A stretch of 27,993 nt of DNA from Bacteroidales bacterium UBA4345. Its GTDB lineage: Bacteria; Bacteroidota; Bacteroidia; Bacteroidales; Paludibacteraceae. A program made the position numbers and the translations under genes. How positions within the stretch are numbered: the stretch's first letter is position 1; each line of letters begins with the position of its first letter. Below are positions 1 to 7,716 of this stretch, piece after piece. Under the pieces are notes generated by a model that worked only from the letters and a program-made list of their open reading frames with translations, made no database searches and was not told where the DNA came from. The stretch is from positions 1 to 27,993 of the forward strand of contig DGTD01000029.1 of the NCBI GenBank assembly GCA_002396385.1. The letters are read 5' to 3'.

Positions 1-55
1 GTGAGCCCCCTGGAACGCTTCCCAGAGGCGTCAGGTTTTACAACCCGAAAGCGGA

Positions 56-88
56 TGCAAAATTAGACCTTTTTCCCGAACTGGCAAA
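56..88 (-). promoter_or_regulatory. Leftward Bacteroidetes-type promoter
   Basis: On the minus strand a TTTG element (85-88) is followed after exactly 19 nt by TAATTTTG (58-65). This matches the Bacteroidetes primary-sigma consensus (TTTG at -33, TAnnTTTG at -7). Transcription would begin near position 52 and run off the left edge. The first transcribed bases contain a short hairpin-capable segment (complement of 6-28: CCTCTGG pairing with CCAGGGG). The gene served lies outside the window, so its identity is unknown. Confidence 0.65.
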
Positions 89-307
89 CTATTCGGGGAA
101 TTATTTTAAAATATTTTTTAAAATCAATTGATTTGCAGAGCCTTAAAAATATTCAGTATTTTTCAAAAACTAAAAAAAGAGGCCTTATCGCACTACGCTT
201 TTACAAAAAAGAGAGATACTCCACCTAAATATATATTTTGTAGAGAATCCGTATCCGCAAAATACAACCTGCACACATATAGTTTCCACACAGAAAAAGA
301 TATGGCA
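89..307. other. AT-rich intergenic region
   Basis: Between the leftward promoter and the rightward promoter at 308-337 I see only AT-rich sequence. Short overlapping open frames here have no coding signature and overlap on both strands. No RNA gene or terminator was recognised. Confidence 0.5.
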
Positions 308-337
308 TTTGCATTTACAAAAAAGATGGTACATTTG
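308..337 (+). promoter_or_regulatory. Rightward promoter, apparently leaderless
   Basis: TTTG at 308-311, an 18-nt spacer, then TACATTTG at 330-337 fit the Bacteroidetes promoter consensus. The box ends only four bases before the ATG at 342. The expected start site, about 4-7 nt past the box, falls on or next to the start codon. Confidence 0.6.
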
Positions 338-341
338 CGAT

Positions 342-926
342 ATGACACACAGTGTAAAAACAATAGAACAAAAACTAGAAGGAAGGTTGCACGAGAAAGA
401 CCTTTCCGAGATAGCCAATCTGGCAGAGGATAACGCCAATGGCTTAATCGACCTTCTGTTGCGCCACATTTTTGAGGAAACCGACGACCCCGTTGCAAAA
501 AAGGCATCGGACAACGCGACATGGGTCACACAACACCTTCACCCCAAAGACCGCACGACCTACGTATATCCGCACAAAGCCCAGTTTATGCGACTGGCCA
601 TCGACACCAAAAGTCCGTCAAAACAACGCATATTGTTATCGATGTTGCGGGAGACAGAATTCGATAAAACAGAATTGCAGACCGATTTCATTGATTTCTG
701 CCTGACTACAATGCTATCGTGTGACCACCCGGTAGGCATCAGGGCCCTCTGCATACACTTGGCCTACAAACAATGCAGGCACTACCCCGAATTGGCACAA
801 GAATTGAAACAACAATTAGGCCTGATGGAGGACGACCTGCTCCCCCCCGGACTGAAAAGCGCAAAAACAAACACATTGAAACTAATAAACAAATTGCGAT
901 ATGAGGAAAGAGAAAAGCTGGATTGA
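342..926 (+). CDS. Conserved hypothetical, all-helical protein
   Basis: Protein of 194 residues that I cannot assign to a named family. It has no signal peptide or membrane segment, is rich in charged residues and leucine, and reads as alpha-helical throughout, with spacing reminiscent of HEAT-like repeats (for example residues 78-170). The open frame reaches back to a TTG at 309, but that TTG lies inside the promoter TTTG element, so ATG 342 is the better start. Its last 26 nt overlap the GH13 gene, so the two are probably co-transcribed and translationally coupled. A role linked to glycan metabolism would rest on that neighbour alone. Confidence 0.75.
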   Translation: MTHSVKTIEQKLEGRLHEKDLSEIANLAEDNANGLIDLLLRHIFEETDDPVAKKASDNATWVTQHLHPKDRTTYVYPHKAQFMRLAIDTKSPSKQRILLSMLRETEFDKTELQTDFIDFCLTTMLSCDHPVGIRALCIHLAYKQCRHYPELAQELKQQLGLMEDDLLPPGLKSAKTNTLKLINKLRYEEREKLD

Positions 927-2052
927 CAAAGCCTACATATACCATATATTAGTAGACCGTTTCGGAGGAGACACCGACCAGCCCAACGGCAACAGATTTA
1001 TGGGCGGCACATTAAACTACATAAACAGCCAACTCGACTACATACAGGGAATGGGCTTCAACACGCTGTGGCTTTCTCCAATTTGCGAGAGCAAGAACTA
1101 CCACGGCTACCACATAACAGACTACTTCAGCGTAGACCACCACTTTGGCACTATGGAAGACTTGCGGAGTCTGATAGAAAACGTCCACAACCACGGCATG
1201 CACATAATAACCGACTACGTACCGAACCATTGCGCCAACACACATCCATTTTTCAGAGAAGCAATAACAGACAAGCAGAGCCGTTACCGCAACTGGTTTT
1301 ACTTTAGGGAAGACAACACCTACAAATGTTTTATGAACTTCGGCGAGTTGCCAAAATTAAACCTGGACAATAGAGAAGCGAGAGAATACATAACCAAAGT
1401 TGCTGAATTCTGGTGCGACGCCGGATTCGACGGACTAAGGATAGACCACGCAATAGGACCCTCGTTCGACTTTTGGAAAGAATGGATGACGATTATGAAA
1501 AAAGCCTATCCCGGTAAAGTCTTCATAGGCGAAGTTTGGTGTGCCGGACTCACTCCCGAGCTATTCAATACCATCCATTTGAAGCACAAGTGGGAAAAAC
1601 TACACAACGGCATAAGCCAAGAGGAACTACAGAAAGACTACATAGGAGTCCTTGACGGAGTATTGGACTTCCGTTTTCGCGACATAGTACTCTCACATAT
1701 CTATAAAGGGGAAAGACTGACAAAAAACAACGAACTGATTCGGGAAGTCAGGAAACACTTCAACAACTATCCGAAAGACTTCAAACTACTACTGTTCCTC
1801 GACAACCACGACACCGACCGACTGCTGTACCATTGCAAAGGAGACACCAGACTAAGAGACGAAGCCTTGTCATTCTGCAGGAGTTTAGGTCGTCCATTCA
1901 TCATCTATTACGGCACAGAAGCGGACATGTGCAACCAAGAGAGCATTTTCAGCGGGAAACCGTATGCCGACCTCGCCGTAAGGGAAAGCTTTCAAGTAGG
2001 CCGCCCACAAATGCGCAAAGGCAGCACTACAAAGGCAAGAAAAATTGAGTAA
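901..2052 (+). CDS. GH13 alpha-amylase-family glycosidase
   Basis: Cytoplasmic glycoside hydrolase of the alpha-amylase clan (GH13), acting on alpha-glucans or maltodextrins; the substrate cannot be read from the sequence. The (beta/alpha)8 barrel motifs are all present: DYVPNH (region I, from residue 105), GLRIDHA with nucleophile D182, FIGEVW with acid/base E211, and FLDNHD with D304. No signal peptide is visible. At 383 residues it ends soon after the YYGTEA segment, so the usual C-terminal beta-sandwich domain is missing or reduced. The frame stays open for 32 codons after the TAA at 2050-2052, so a nonsense truncation is possible. Ile codons are strongly biased to ATA, unlike the GH5 genes. 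The start overlaps the upstream gene by 26 nt. Confidence 0.85.
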   Translation: MRKEKSWIDKAYIYHILVDRFGGDTDQPNGNRFMGGTLNYINSQLDYIQGMGFNTLWLSPICESKNYHGYHITDYFSVDHHFGTMEDLRSLIENVHNHGMHIITDYVPNHCANTHPFFREAITDKQSRYRNWFYFREDNTYKCFMNFGELPKLNLDNREAREYITKVAEFWCDAGFDGLRIDHAIGPSFDFWKEWMTIMKKAYPGKVFIGEVWCAGLTPELFNTIHLKHKWEKLHNGISQEELQKDYIGVLDGVLDFRFRDIVLSHIYKGERLTKNNELIREVRKHFNNYPKDFKLLLFLDNHDTDRLLYHCKGDTRLRDEALSFCRSLGRPFIIYYGTEADMCNQESIFSGKPYADLAVRESFQVGRPQMRKGSTTKARKIE

Positions 2053-2191
2053 CCATTCTATTTCGGCATATCAAGAGAAAAAATCCGTAACAAACTCAGC
2101 CACATTCAGATAAAAAAGTTATTATTATTAACTAACCAAATTCAGCTATAAATATTTTATTAAGTCAAGTTATAAAACTTCCAATTTTAGG

Positions 2192-2221
2192 TTTATCGTT
2201 GTAGTAAATTTCTTAATTTTG
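2192..2221 (+). promoter_or_regulatory. Promoter for the nitronate monooxygenase gene
   Basis: TAATTTTG at 2214-2221 matches the -7 box. A weak -33 element (TTTA, 2192-2195) lies 18 nt upstream. The predicted leader is about 30 nt to ATG 2257. The rest of the 204-nt gap is AT-rich and shows no other feature. Confidence 0.5.
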
Positions 2222-2256
2222 CAAGAAACGATAAATTTTATAAGAGAATTATAAAG

Positions 2257-3306
2257 ATGGATTCAATTAAAATTGGTGATTTAACACTGCGTGTGCCTAT
2301 CATCCAGGGTGGAATGGGTGTAGGAATATCACTATCGGGATTGGCATCGGCCGTAGCAAACGAAGGCGGCATAGGAGTGATATCGAGTGCCGGGTTAGGC
2401 CTAATATACAAGAAATTAAGTCCGGACTATATAAAGGCGAGCATTTTAGGTCTGAAAGAAGAGATACAGAAAGCGCGGGCAAAATCGCAAGGTATAATCG
2501 GTGTAAACGTGATGGTAGCTATGAGCAACTTTGCCGACATGGTAAAGACAGCCATCCAGGAGAAAGCCGACATCATATTTTCGGGAGCCGGCCTGCCACT
2601 AGACCTGCCATCGTACCTAACCAAGGATTCGACCACCAAGCTTGCCCCCATCGTATCATCGGCACGTGCAGCAAAAATCATTTGCGAGAAGTGGAAACAG
2701 CTGTATAACTATCTGCCCGACGCCATCGTAGTGGAAGGTCCAAAAGCAGGAGGCCATCTTGGCTACAAGGCCGACCAGTTGTTCGACGAGCACTTCTCAC
2801 TAGAAAAGACACTGCCCGAAGTGGTAGCCGTAGCCAACGAATACAAAGGCGAGAAATCGATACCCGTGTTCGGTGCAGGCGGCATATACACCAGCGAAGA
2901 CGCAGACCGGATTCTCAAACTGGGAGCCAGCGGTATACAAATGGGAACCCGCTTCGTGACCACAGAAGAGTGCGATGCGTCTGAAGCGTTCAAGCAGGCC
3001 TATATTGACGCGAAAGAGGAAGACATCTCCATTATACAGAGTCCGGTAGGAATGCCAGGGCGAGCCATTGCCAACAGTTTCATCGACAAGGTAGAAAAAG
3101 GCGAGAAACACCCTAAGCGCTGCCCCGTACACTGCATTAAGACCTGCAAAGGCGAGCAATCGCCCTACTGCATTGTAATGGCCCTCTACAACGCCTTTAA
3201 GGGAAAATTGGAGAATGGCTATGCTTTCTGCGGTTCAAATGCCTTTAAGGCGAAAAAGATAGAAACCGTGAAAGAGATATTCCAAAGTTTTAAAAACAGC
3301 CTCTAG
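2257..3306 (+). CDS. Nitronate monooxygenase / FabK-like flavoprotein
   Basis: FMN-dependent TIM-barrel enzyme of the nitronate monooxygenase (2-nitropropane dioxygenase) family, PF03060, which also includes enoyl-ACP reductase FabK. Seen: an N-terminal QGGMGVGIS loop, the AGGH motif with the catalytic His at 167, and a phosphate-binding GAGGIY segment followed by GASGIQMGTRF. At 349 residues the length fits the family. The C-terminal tail carries a tight cysteine cluster, C289-x3-C293-x3-C297-x7-C305, with another Cys further on (YAFCG). I recall this tail from Bacteroidales and clostridial members, and a metal or Fe-S site is my inference. Single-gene unit with its own promoter and terminator. 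The true substrate (nitronate or enoyl-ACP) is undecided. Confidence 0.88.
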   Translation: MDSIKIGDLTLRVPIIQGGMGVGISLSGLASAVANEGGIGVISSAGLGLIYKKLSPDYIKASILGLKEEIQKARAKSQGIIGVNVMVAMSNFADMVKTAIQEKADIIFSGAGLPLDLPSYLTKDSTTKLAPIVSSARAAKIICEKWKQLYNYLPDAIVVEGPKAGGHLGYKADQLFDEHFSLEKTLPEVVAVANEYKGEKSIPVFGAGGIYTSEDADRILKLGASGIQMGTRFVTTEECDASEAFKQAYIDAKEEDISIIQSPVGMPGRAIANSFIDKVEKGEKHPKRCPVHCIKTCKGEQSPYCIVMALYNAFKGKLENGYAFCGSNAFKAKKIETVKEIFQSFKNSL

Positions 3307-3334
3307 GGAAAGGCAAAAAACATATCAACCCGAC

Positions 3335-3380
3335 AAAGGGAAGATTTTCGTGCAATGTGTACGGCAATCTTCCCTTTTTT
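3335..3380 (+). terminator. Rho-independent terminator
   Basis: AAAGGGAAGATT (3335-3346) pairs with AATCTTCCCTTT (3366-3377) and the stem runs into a T tract. It ends the upstream flavoprotein gene. Confidence 0.85.
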
Positions 3381-3394
3381 ATGCCACAAATCGG

Positions 3395-3402
3395 TATATT
3401 TG
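3395..3402 (+). promoter_or_regulatory. -7 promoter box (TATATTTG)
   Basis: TATATTTG matches TAnnTTTG and lies directly after the terminator, 23 nt before ATG 3426. No clear TTTG element is found at -33. It probably drives the three-gene unit 3426-7281. Confidence 0.5.
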
Positions 3403-3425
3403 CAGAAGACTAACAAACAGAAGCC

Positions 3426-3896
3426 ATGTCTGGTAAAACAAAAATACTTTTCGTCTGTCTAGGGAACATCTGTCGTTCGGCAGCCGCAGAAGCCATTCTG
3501 AAAAAGCTGGCAGAACAGGCCGAAATCGCAGACCAATACGAGATAGACTCGGCAGGAATCATCAACTACCATGAAGGAGAGCCAGCCGACCGCAGGATGC
3601 GCGAGCACGCACGGATACACGGATACGACATCACATCAATATCAAGACCCGTACGTCAGACCGATTTCGATTACTTCGACCTGATTGTAGGGATGGACAA
3701 CAACAACATCGAAGACTTGAGAGACCGGGCCCAAACCATAGAACAAGAGCGCAAGATACACGCTATGCGCGAATACTTCAACGCCGACACACCGGAAGAT
3801 TACGTACCCGACCCCTACTATGGAGGCGCACAAGGTTTTGAATTAGTAATTTCGCTGCTGGAAGAAGGCTGCACCAACATCCTAAAGATGCGATAA
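3426..3896 (+). CDS. Low-molecular-weight protein-tyrosine phosphatase
   Basis: Cytoplasmic phosphatase of the LMW-PTP family, hydrolysing phosphotyrosine and possibly other phosphoesters. The P-loop C11-LGNIC-R17-S is intact and begins right after the first beta strand. The general-acid aspartate is in the DPYYGG segment (D129). At 156 residues it has the standard family length. In other bacteria such enzymes often pair with BY-kinases in capsule export, but no kinase or capsule gene is nearby. Here it heads a likely operon with the membrane protein starting 28 nt downstream, so its partner is unclear. Confidence 0.92.
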   Translation: MSGKTKILFVCLGNICRSAAAEAILKKLAEQAEIADQYEIDSAGIINYHEGEPADRRMREHARIHGYDITSISRPVRQTDFDYFDLIVGMDNNNIEDLRDRAQTIEQERKIHAMREYFNADTPEDYVPDPYYGGAQGFELVISLLEEGCTNILKMR

Positions 3897-3924
3897 GCGA
3901 AAATCCACAAACAACAGGCAAAAG

Positions 3925-5721
3925 ATGGAACAACAAAAACCAACAATTCTGAAGAAGGCGATAAACACAGAGTGGGCATCCACTGCCCTCTTTTCAGTCT
4001 TCGCGCTTCTGCTGCTGGGCGGATACAACTATGAGTACCTTTATAAGGTTCAGAATTGCAACCTGTTTCTTGCGAACAGTGTGTTTTTCAACGAGACAAT
4101 GCAACATTCGTCAGGGTTGCTCAGATATATAAGCCGCTATTTAGCCCAATACCTCTACTACCCGTGGTTGGGAGCCCTGTTCATGTCGCTGGGCTTGGTG
4201 GGTATAAAAAAACTGACCGACCGACTTGTTGGGGGCAACAGCCAACTGACGGTACTGAACTACCTACCTGCCCTACTGTGCCTGTTCGCCCAAACATCGG
4301 TAGGCTACACACTGTTCTGCAACTTCGAAAGCGCGTATGTAGTAGAATTGGAATTGGGATTAGCCATCAGCCTATTGCTAGCAAACGGCATCAAGCAAAA
4401 AAGCGGATATGGATGGATCGCTTTTTCAGCGCTATTGTGCACAATACTGTACTTCGCTATCGGCCTATTCGCCCACCTCGCGTTACTTGCAGCATCGGCA
4501 ACGTGGTTTCACAGCAACCGCAGGGCCTCGGTCGCTGGCGCTGGAACAGCGCTGGTTCTGCAAGCGCTGCTCAGCCACCTTACGGGCAGCTACCTGTTGA
4601 ACGAAGCCTACTCCTACGCGTTCTTCTCACCATTGCCCGACAGCGCATACGGCAACTTGTTCACCATTTCGCTGTTGGCATTAGCCAGCATAGTCCTTCT
4701 TCCACTTGCCGGACCTTACACGAACGTGGACATACGCCACCGGGCCTACAACACGATTCTACTGGCCGCAGGACTAGTTGGCGTTTTCCTACTCAGTAAC
4801 CGCGACACCAACTTCAGAACCGAGCTGAGGCTGCAGCACCTGACAGAAGAACACAAATGGGAGGAAGTAATTGAAGCCGCCAACGCATTGGAAACGCCGA
4901 CCAACATATCGGACAGTTACCGGTTCCTAGCCCTGCACCAGACCAACCGTTTATGGGACGAGGCCTTCAAGCACTCGGGCAGACTCGACACCATAAAATC
5001 GCCCTACCAAGACATAACCGACCTTGCCTTTACACCCGACCTCTACTTCTATTGCTCGCTGGTCAACAAAGCCTACCGCTGGGAGATGGAAAAATGGGTC
5101 ACCACCGGACGCAATGTCGAGTTGTTGAAACAATTTGCCGTATATGCGCTGGTACGCGACGAGCAACCACTGGCCAGACGCTACACCACCCTACTGAAAC
5201 AGACCAGCATCTACGACAGTTGGGCGGCCAGGATGGAAAAATATATAGGCAACCGAGACCAACTGTTCGCAGACTTTCCGAGCTACAAGCGCGTGTACGA
5301 TGGGCAAATCAAAGAAAACGTCTACACCGAGAACTGCAATCTGCAAACCTCGTACGCAAAATACAGGCATCCAGACAAAGAACAAATGCGCCTGCGCCTG
5401 CTGCTAGACCTCTATTACCTGAACCTAAAACAGTTTATGGCCGACTTCAGATATGCTTGCGACGACTATAGCCAACAAATGCCCGTGTATATGCAGGAAG
5501 CACTGACCATTTACGCCATGCAGAACAAGCAACCCCAGTTGGTGAAGATGTTTCCAGTGAGCCGACCAGTAATAGAGTTGTGCAACAACTTCTTCCACGA
5601 ATTACGACTCTACCAAGGAATGCCAGAAGAAGGAGCCAAACAGCTGCTCAAATACAAAGGTACACTCTGTTACCATTTTGCATTTTGCAACATTTACGAC
5701 TATAAAGACAAAAGGAAATAG
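3925..5721 (+). CDS. Multi-pass membrane protein, DUF6057-like
   Basis: 598-residue inner-membrane protein. About eight hydrophobic segments occupy the N-terminal half (first at roughly residues 17-37, last near 283-300). A soluble C-terminal half of about 300 residues follows, helix-rich with aromatic residues and TPR-like character. I associate it with the Bacteroidetes family DUF6057, whose function is unknown; this is recollection, not a computed match. The stop is three bases from the start of the next gene, so the lipoprotein downstream is very likely its functional partner. One hypothesis is that the pair forms an envelope assembly with the soluble half docking the propeller, but topology is not established. 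Confidence 0.75.
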   Translation: MEQQKPTILKKAINTEWASTALFSVFALLLLGGYNYEYLYKVQNCNLFLANSVFFNETMQHSSGLLRYISRYLAQYLYYPWLGALFMSLGLVGIKKLTDRLVGGNSQLTVLNYLPALLCLFAQTSVGYTLFCNFESAYVVELELGLAISLLLANGIKQKSGYGWIAFSALLCTILYFAIGLFAHLALLAASATWFHSNRRASVAGAGTALVLQALLSHLTGSYLLNEAYSYAFFSPLPDSAYGNLFTISLLALASIVLLPLAGPYTNVDIRHRAYNTILLAAGLVGVFLLSNRDTNFRTELRLQHLTEEHKWEEVIEAANALETPTNISDSYRFLALHQTNRLWDEAFKHSGRLDTIKSPYQDITDLAFTPDLYFYCSLVNKAYRWEMEKWVTTGRNVELLKQFAVYALVRDEQPLARRYTTLLKQTSIYDSWAARMEKYIGNRDQLFADFPSYKRVYDGQIKENVYTENCNLQTSYAKYRHPDKEQMRLRLLLDLYYLNLKQFMADFRYACDDYSQQMPVYMQEALTIYAMQNKQPQLVKMFPVSRPVIELCNNFFHELRLYQGMPEEGAKQLLKYKGTLCYHFAFCNIYDYKDKRK

Positions 5722-5724
5722 GCC

Positions 5725-7281
5725 ATGAGGAGACGACGCACCTTATTATATATAATAGCTATTGGAGCCACATTACTGTTTAACAGCTGCAGCAACAGCC
5801 TACCCGGCCAGTATGTGGAAAACAGTAAAGAAGCACCTATATACCCCGACTATAGCCATCTGGTTATACCGGCCAACATAGCCCCCCTGAACTTCCGCCT
5901 GGATGAAGCCGCAGACAAAGTGGTAGCGAGGTTGACGGCAGGGGAAGAGGAACTAATTGTAACTTCAGGGAAAGACTTAGAACTGTCGTTTCCGGCAAAA
6001 CAGTGGAAGCGGCTGTTGGAAAAAGCCAACGGCAGGGGAATCACATACGACCTATATGCAGAGAAAGGGGGCAAGTGGGAACACTACAAGCCTTTCACCA
6101 ACAACGTCAGTACCGACAGCATAGACCCCTACCTGACCTACCGGTTGATAGAGCCATCGTACATGGGTTCAGGCGAAATGGGCATATACCAATTCAACCT
6201 GGAAGAAGGCGAAGAGGAGGCCATTTTCACCAACCACCACGACCACATAAAAGGGAACAACCAGCAACAGAAGTGTATGAACTGCCACACCGCCCAACGG
6301 AACCACCCCGAGAACAAGATGTTCTATTACCGTGGTCCGAATGGCGGATTGCTGCTTACCTACAATGGAGAGATTAGAAAAATCAACACCCGTTGCGGCG
6401 ACATGGCCAACCCCACCATCTACCCCGCGTGGCACCCCAGCAAACCACTTATAGCCTTTTCAAGCAACAAAGTCCTGCAGCGCTTCTGTTCGAACGACAA
6501 CTGTAAAATCGACGTCTTCGACGACAACAGCGACTTGGTACTCTACGACATAGAGAAGAATGAGATCAGCCCCATACGGAAAACACCAGAGCAGCAAGAA
6601 AGCAACCCCTGCTGGAGCAGCAATGGCGAATACCTCTATTTCAACAGTACCGACAGCTGCTACCAGAAAAGTATGAACCCGCGCAACCTCCTCTACAACA
6701 TCTACCGTGTAAGATATAAGGGGGCAACGGAATGGGGAGAAAACGAAATGGTGTATGAGGCCGCCAAAGAAAGACGAAGCGCCACCTACCCCAAAGCATC
6801 GCCCGACGGCAAATTCCTGCTGATAACAGTATCGAGTTTCGGACCATCGACCCAAACCAACAAAAGCGCCGACCTCTACATGATAGACCTGAATGGCAAC
6901 AAAGTCCGTTCGCTGGACGAAGTGAATAGCGCGACAGAAAGCGACAGCTACCACGATTGGACCAGCAACAGCCGTTGGATCGTATTCTGCAGCAGAAGGG
7001 AAGACGGCAACTACGCGCTCCCCTACTTCAGCCACATCAGCGACGACGGGAAAGCCAGCAAACCCTTCGTGCTACCACGAAACGACAGCCGGTACCACGA
7101 GAAACTGATAAAGAACTACAATGTGACCGAGTTTTCGAAAGCACCGGTAACGACAAGCGTACACAACATTCAGGCAACCTTAGAGCGTGCAGAAATTCAA
7201 GCAACCTACAATGGCCCAACAGTCAGAGGAGTGACAGACGGGCAGACCGGAGCAACAAATCCAACAAAAAGGACAGAATAG
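5725..7281 (+). CDS. TolB/PD40-type propeller lipoprotein with CxxCH motif
   Basis: 518-residue predicted lipoprotein. A basic N-terminus (MRRRR), a hydrophobic stretch and lipobox FNSC place the lipidated cysteine at C22. Repeated TolB/PD40-like blades are visible, with motifs such as HPSKPLIAFSSN, CWSSNGEYLYF and SPDGKFLLITV, which indicates a beta-propeller. In the N-terminal half there is a c-type haem-attachment motif, C184-MN-C187-H188, followed by a segment (residues 189-210) similar to what I recall from Bacteroidetes proteins annotated as TolB-like or cytochrome c biogenesis proteins. A further CSNDNC pair occurs later. The start lies three bases after the membrane-protein gene. Role is unknown; covalent haem binding is an inference from the motif. 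Confidence 0.8.
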   Translation: MRRRRTLLYIIAIGATLLFNSCSNSLPGQYVENSKEAPIYPDYSHLVIPANIAPLNFRLDEAADKVVARLTAGEEELIVTSGKDLELSFPAKQWKRLLEKANGRGITYDLYAEKGGKWEHYKPFTNNVSTDSIDPYLTYRLIEPSYMGSGEMGIYQFNLEEGEEEAIFTNHHDHIKGNNQQQKCMNCHTAQRNHPENKMFYYRGPNGGLLLTYNGEIRKINTRCGDMANPTIYPAWHPSKPLIAFSSNKVLQRFCSNDNCKIDVFDDNSDLVLYDIEKNEISPIRKTPEQQESNPCWSSNGEYLYFNSTDSCYQKSMNPRNLLYNIYRVRYKGATEWGENEMVYEAAKERRSATYPKASPDGKFLLITVSSFGPSTQTNKSADLYMIDLNGNKVRSLDEVNSATESDSYHDWTSNSRWIVFCSRREDGNYALPYFSHISDDGKASKPFVLPRNDSRYHEKLIKNYNVTEFSKAPVTTSVHNIQATLERAEIQATYNGPTVRGVTDGQTGATNPTKRTE

Positions 7282-7561
7282 CGCCACCACAATAATAAAG
7301 TGAGATGCGACACAAAATAAACTGCGCGAGAATAGACTTCCACCTCCACAAGAGCAAAATCAAAGTAGAGAATGGAGTCAAAACAGAGTAAAAAAGAAAA
7401 GGAAACATCGTCACATAAAGCAGGCAAGGCACAGTTTTTGTATAGTTAATGAACAGAGACAATAACGGATGTGGAACTAGAAGAAAGCAAAGAAATATAT
7501 GTTGTAGAACATAAAAAACAGACAAAATACAGATTTGTTCACATTTTTAGTTCTAAAAAGC
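7282..7561. other. Intergenic region without recognised gene
   Basis: The 435-nt gap before the first GH5 gene has no tRNA, terminator or repeat that I can see in this part. A 25-codon frame near 7371 and an in-frame upstream extension of the GH5 frame (from 7471) are open but look like chance in AT-rich DNA. Confidence 0.45.
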
Positions 7562-7592
7562 TTTGTAATTCGCTAAAAAACATTCATATTTG
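7562..7592 (+). promoter_or_regulatory. Promoter of the first GH5 gene
   Basis: TTTG at 7562-7565, a 19-nt spacer and CATATTTG at 7585-7592 match the Bacteroidetes promoter with one mismatch in the -7 box. This predicts a start near 7598 and a leader of roughly 118 nt, and it argues against translation starting upstream at 7471. Confidence 0.6.
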
Positions 7593-7716
7593 CCCAAAAT
7601 TAGAAAGTGTATATAAAAAATACGCTGAACTAAAAAGAAACGAGCATCCCTTTATTGGGCATCTTAAACAAGACAAACAATTTCAATTCATAATTACTAA
7701 CAAAAAAAGTTCAAAA

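Noticed and set aside
2053..2151. Open frame after the GH13 stop as a separate gene
   Set aside because: It has no start codon, is AT-rich at its end and shows no recognisable motif; treated as possible tail remnant only.
4056..4799. 247-codon plus-strand frame within the DUF6057-like gene
   Set aside because: It is out of frame with a convincing membrane protein and shows Pro/Arg/Gln-rich shadow composition.
6460..7035. Long minus-strand open frame inside the propeller lipoprotein gene
   Set aside because: It is antisense to a clearly coding gene, and its composition (Val/Phe/Ala-rich) is typical of a shadow frame.
7371..7448. 25-codon frame between the propeller lipoprotein and GH5 copy 1
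   Set aside because: Lysine- and serine-rich low-complexity peptide without promoter or homologue; likely chance.
7471..7716. In-frame upstream extension of the GH5 copy 1 frame (82 codons)
   Set aside because: The predicted promoter (7562-7592) lies inside it, a clean signal peptide begins at ATG 7717, and copy 2 aligns to that start.
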